Of a DNA stretch of 33,292 nt, positions 32,058-33,292 are shown piece after piece. Both the position numbers and the translations under genes were made by a program. The notes under the pieces are model-generated. The model was given only the letters and a program-made list of their open reading frames with translations, ran no database searches and was not told the origin of the DNA. This DNA is from Gammaproteobacteria bacterium. Its GTDB lineage: Bacteria; Pseudomonadota; Gammaproteobacteria; Methylococcales; Methylococcaceae. The stretch covers positions 1-33,292 of the forward strand of contig RFVA01000026.1 in assembly GCA_009922685.1 (NCBI GenBank), in the 5' to 3' direction. Each line of letters starts with the position of its first letter. Positions within the stretch are counted from its first letter, which is position 1.

Positions 32058-33292
32058 TGATCGAGCCCCGCTTCGGCCATAGCGACGGCGCGAAACACGG
32101 CCCGCCCCTTATTGAGGGTTTCCTCCCACTCATTCAGGGGAATCGAGTCGTGAACCACCCCGGCCCCAGCCTGAATATGGAGGATGCCCTCCCGGATGAC
32201 TGCCGTCCTAATAGCGATGGCCGTATCGAGATTGCCGGACCAACCAATATAGCCGACGGCCCCCGCATAGATCCCCCGTTTGACCGGCTCCAATTCATCA
32301 ATGATTTCCATGGCACGGATCTTTGGGGCACCACTGACTGTCCCGGCAGGGAAGGTCGCCCGAAGCACATCGAAGGCGTTTTTACCCGGAAGAAGCCGGC
32401 CGATCACATTAGAGACGATGTGCATGACATGCGAATACCGCTCGATAATCATCTTGTCAGTGAGCCTGACCGTGCCGGTTTCAGAGACCCGGCCCGCATC
32501 GTTTCGCCCGAGGTCTATGAGCATGAGGTGCTCAGCAATTTCTTTGGGGTCTTTAAGGAGATCCTCCTCAAAGGCGAGATCCTCTTCAGGCGTTCTCCCT
32601 CGCCGCCGGGTTCCGGCAATGGGCCGGACCGTTACGGTATCGTCTTCAAGGCGCACCAGAATTTCAGGAGAAGACCCCACCACCTGGAAGGCCTCAAGAT
32701 TCAGAAAGAACATATAGGGCGAGGGATTAAGGCACCTGAGGGCCCGATAAAGATCAAGCGGTGCCGCATGAAAGGGGATCGACATCCTTTGCGAGAGGAC
32801 CACCTGCATGACATCCCCCTGAAGAATATAGTCCTTGATATGGCGAACCCCCTCTTCAAAACCCTCCTGGGTGAATCCCGACACAAAATCGGCTTCATCG
32901 ACGGCTTTCGGTGGCCGCTTTTTTGGCGCTTCCAGCACCGTTTCCCGCAGTGACTTGATCAGGCCTTCAAGGTGGGCCTCGGCCTTTTCAAGCGCCTGAG
33001 GGGTAGAGGGATCCGCGTGGGTGATCACCAACAGCCGTCCTTTGAGATTATCAAAGACCAGGACGTCTTCAGAAACCATCAGGAGAATATCAGGGGCCCC
33101 AATCGGATCGGGCTTCGCACTTTTAAGTCGAGGCTCAATAAAATGGACCGTCTCATAACCAAAATAACCGACTAAACCCCCGGTGAAGCGAGGCAAACCT
33201 TCGATGGTCGGCACTTTAAATTCGGCCCCGAATTTTTGGATGTGCTCCAAGGGGTCCTTGACGTTATGGCTCTCGATGATGACCCCATCCCG
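32048..33292 (-). CDS. trpE: Anthranilate synthase component I TrpE (5' end outside window)
   Basis: TrpE makes anthranilate from chorismate and ammonia supplied by TrpG. The frame is open from the right edge for 414 codons; about 80 to 90 N-terminal residues, including the feedback-inhibition LLES region, lie outside. Visible motifs: [16 protein letters not shown], the chorismate-binding domain with [75 protein letters not shown] and the catalytic [19 protein letters not shown], then the usual [21 protein letters not shown] end. It runs toward trpG on the same strand but stops 24.9 kb short of it. A hairpin at its stop may terminate it. Confidence 0.96.
   Translation of the reverse strand, partial: RDGVIIESHNVKDPLEHIQKFGAEFKVPTIEGLPRFTGGLVGYFGYETVHFIEPRLKSAKPDPIGAPDILLMVSEDVLVFDNLKGRLLVITHADPSTPQALEKAEAHLEGLIKSLRETVLEAPKKRPPKAVDEADFVSGFTQEGFEEGVRHIKDYILQGDVMQVVLSQRMSIPFHAAPLDLYRALRCLNPSPYMFFLNLEAFQVVGSSPEILVRLEDDTVTVRPIAGTRRRGRTPEEDLAFEEDLLKDPKEIAEHLMLIDLGRNDAGRVSETGTVRLTDKMIIERYSHVMHIVSNVIGRLLPGKNAFDVLRATFPAGTVSGAPKIRAMEIIDELEPVKRGIYAGAVGYIGWSGNLDTAIAIRTAVIREGILHIQAGAGVVHDSIPLNEWEETLNKGRAVFRAVAMAEAGLDQAS

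Noticed and set aside
1-33292. Tandem phage, IS, integrase, tRNA or CRISPR structures as the cause of the trp split
   Set aside because: No transposase, integrase, tRNA-like cloverleaf, attachment repeat or spaced direct repeats were found on either strand.

Overview
The window reads as a stretch of proteobacterial chromosome, most likely Gammaproteobacteria or Acidithiobacillia. This rests on the style of the TrpC, TrpD and TrpG proteins, a separate trpG-trpD-trpC order, a Wzx/Wzy-type exopolysaccharide locus with outer-membrane parts (Wza-like lipoprotein, OprB-like porin), and mixed GGDEF and HD-GYP signalling. I cannot assign a genus. GTG starts are frequent (hypA, hypF, trpD, the wcaJ-like gene, GH5, GGDEF gene), and many neighbouring genes overlap by 1 to 19 bases, so translational coupling is the rule.

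Layout. (1) 1-4564, minus strand: a membrane-anchored WD40-like protein, then hypA, hypB and hypF (hypF runs off the left edge), for [NiFe]-hydrogenase maturation. (2) 4709-7148, minus strand: trpG-trpD-trpC, tightly overlapping. (3) 7149-7902: a scar zone with a truncated signal-peptide ORF and a PIN-domain (VapC-like) pseudogene broken by a 7-bp tandem duplication. (4) 7903-12421: accessory exported proteins: a phosphoesterase (acid phosphatase/phospholipase C family), a CE1-type esterase lipoprotein and an OprB-like carbohydrate porin. (5) 12624-17562, plus strand: priming phosphoglycosyltransferase, GH5 glycanase, a CpsD-like ATPase with a degenerate P-loop, an unknown exported protein, and a Wza-like export lipoprotein. 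(6) 31471-17570, minus strand: HD-GYP protein, PAS/GAF-GGDEF protein, Wzc-like chain-length protein without kinase domain, Wzx flippase, Wzy polymerase, GT4, methyltransferase-like protein, a GT4-Alg14 (PssD) fusion, its Alg13-like (PssE) partner, a membrane-anchored PIG-L deacetylase, and a small Cys-rich secreted protein. (7) 31534-32031, plus strand: an Ala-rich, probably helical protein. (8) 32048 to the right edge, minus strand: trpE, 5' end outside the window.

How it fits together. trpE and trpGDC lie on the same strand and in the same order as an ordinary trpEGDC unit, but 24.9 kb of DNA sits between them, nearly all of it an exopolysaccharide and c-di-GMP module. The polysaccharide parts cover a near-complete Wzx/Wzy pathway: lipid-linked sugar priming, at least three glycosyl transfers (one by an Alg13/Alg14-type pair), deacetylation, possible methylation, flipping, polymerisation, chain-length control and outer-membrane export, plus a secreted glycanase for trimming. 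A c-di-GMP cyclase with an intact active site and inhibitory site and a canonical HD-GYP phosphodiesterase sit directly upstream of the assembly operon and are the obvious candidates to regulate it.

The most unusual points are the split trp operon, the GT4-Alg14 fusion, the kinase-like protein lacking the P-loop lysine and separated from its Wzc partner, the Cys-repeat protein at the end of the operon, and a perfect 16-bp inverted repeat inside the GH5 gene. No tRNA, rRNA, CRISPR array, insertion sequence or integrase was seen.
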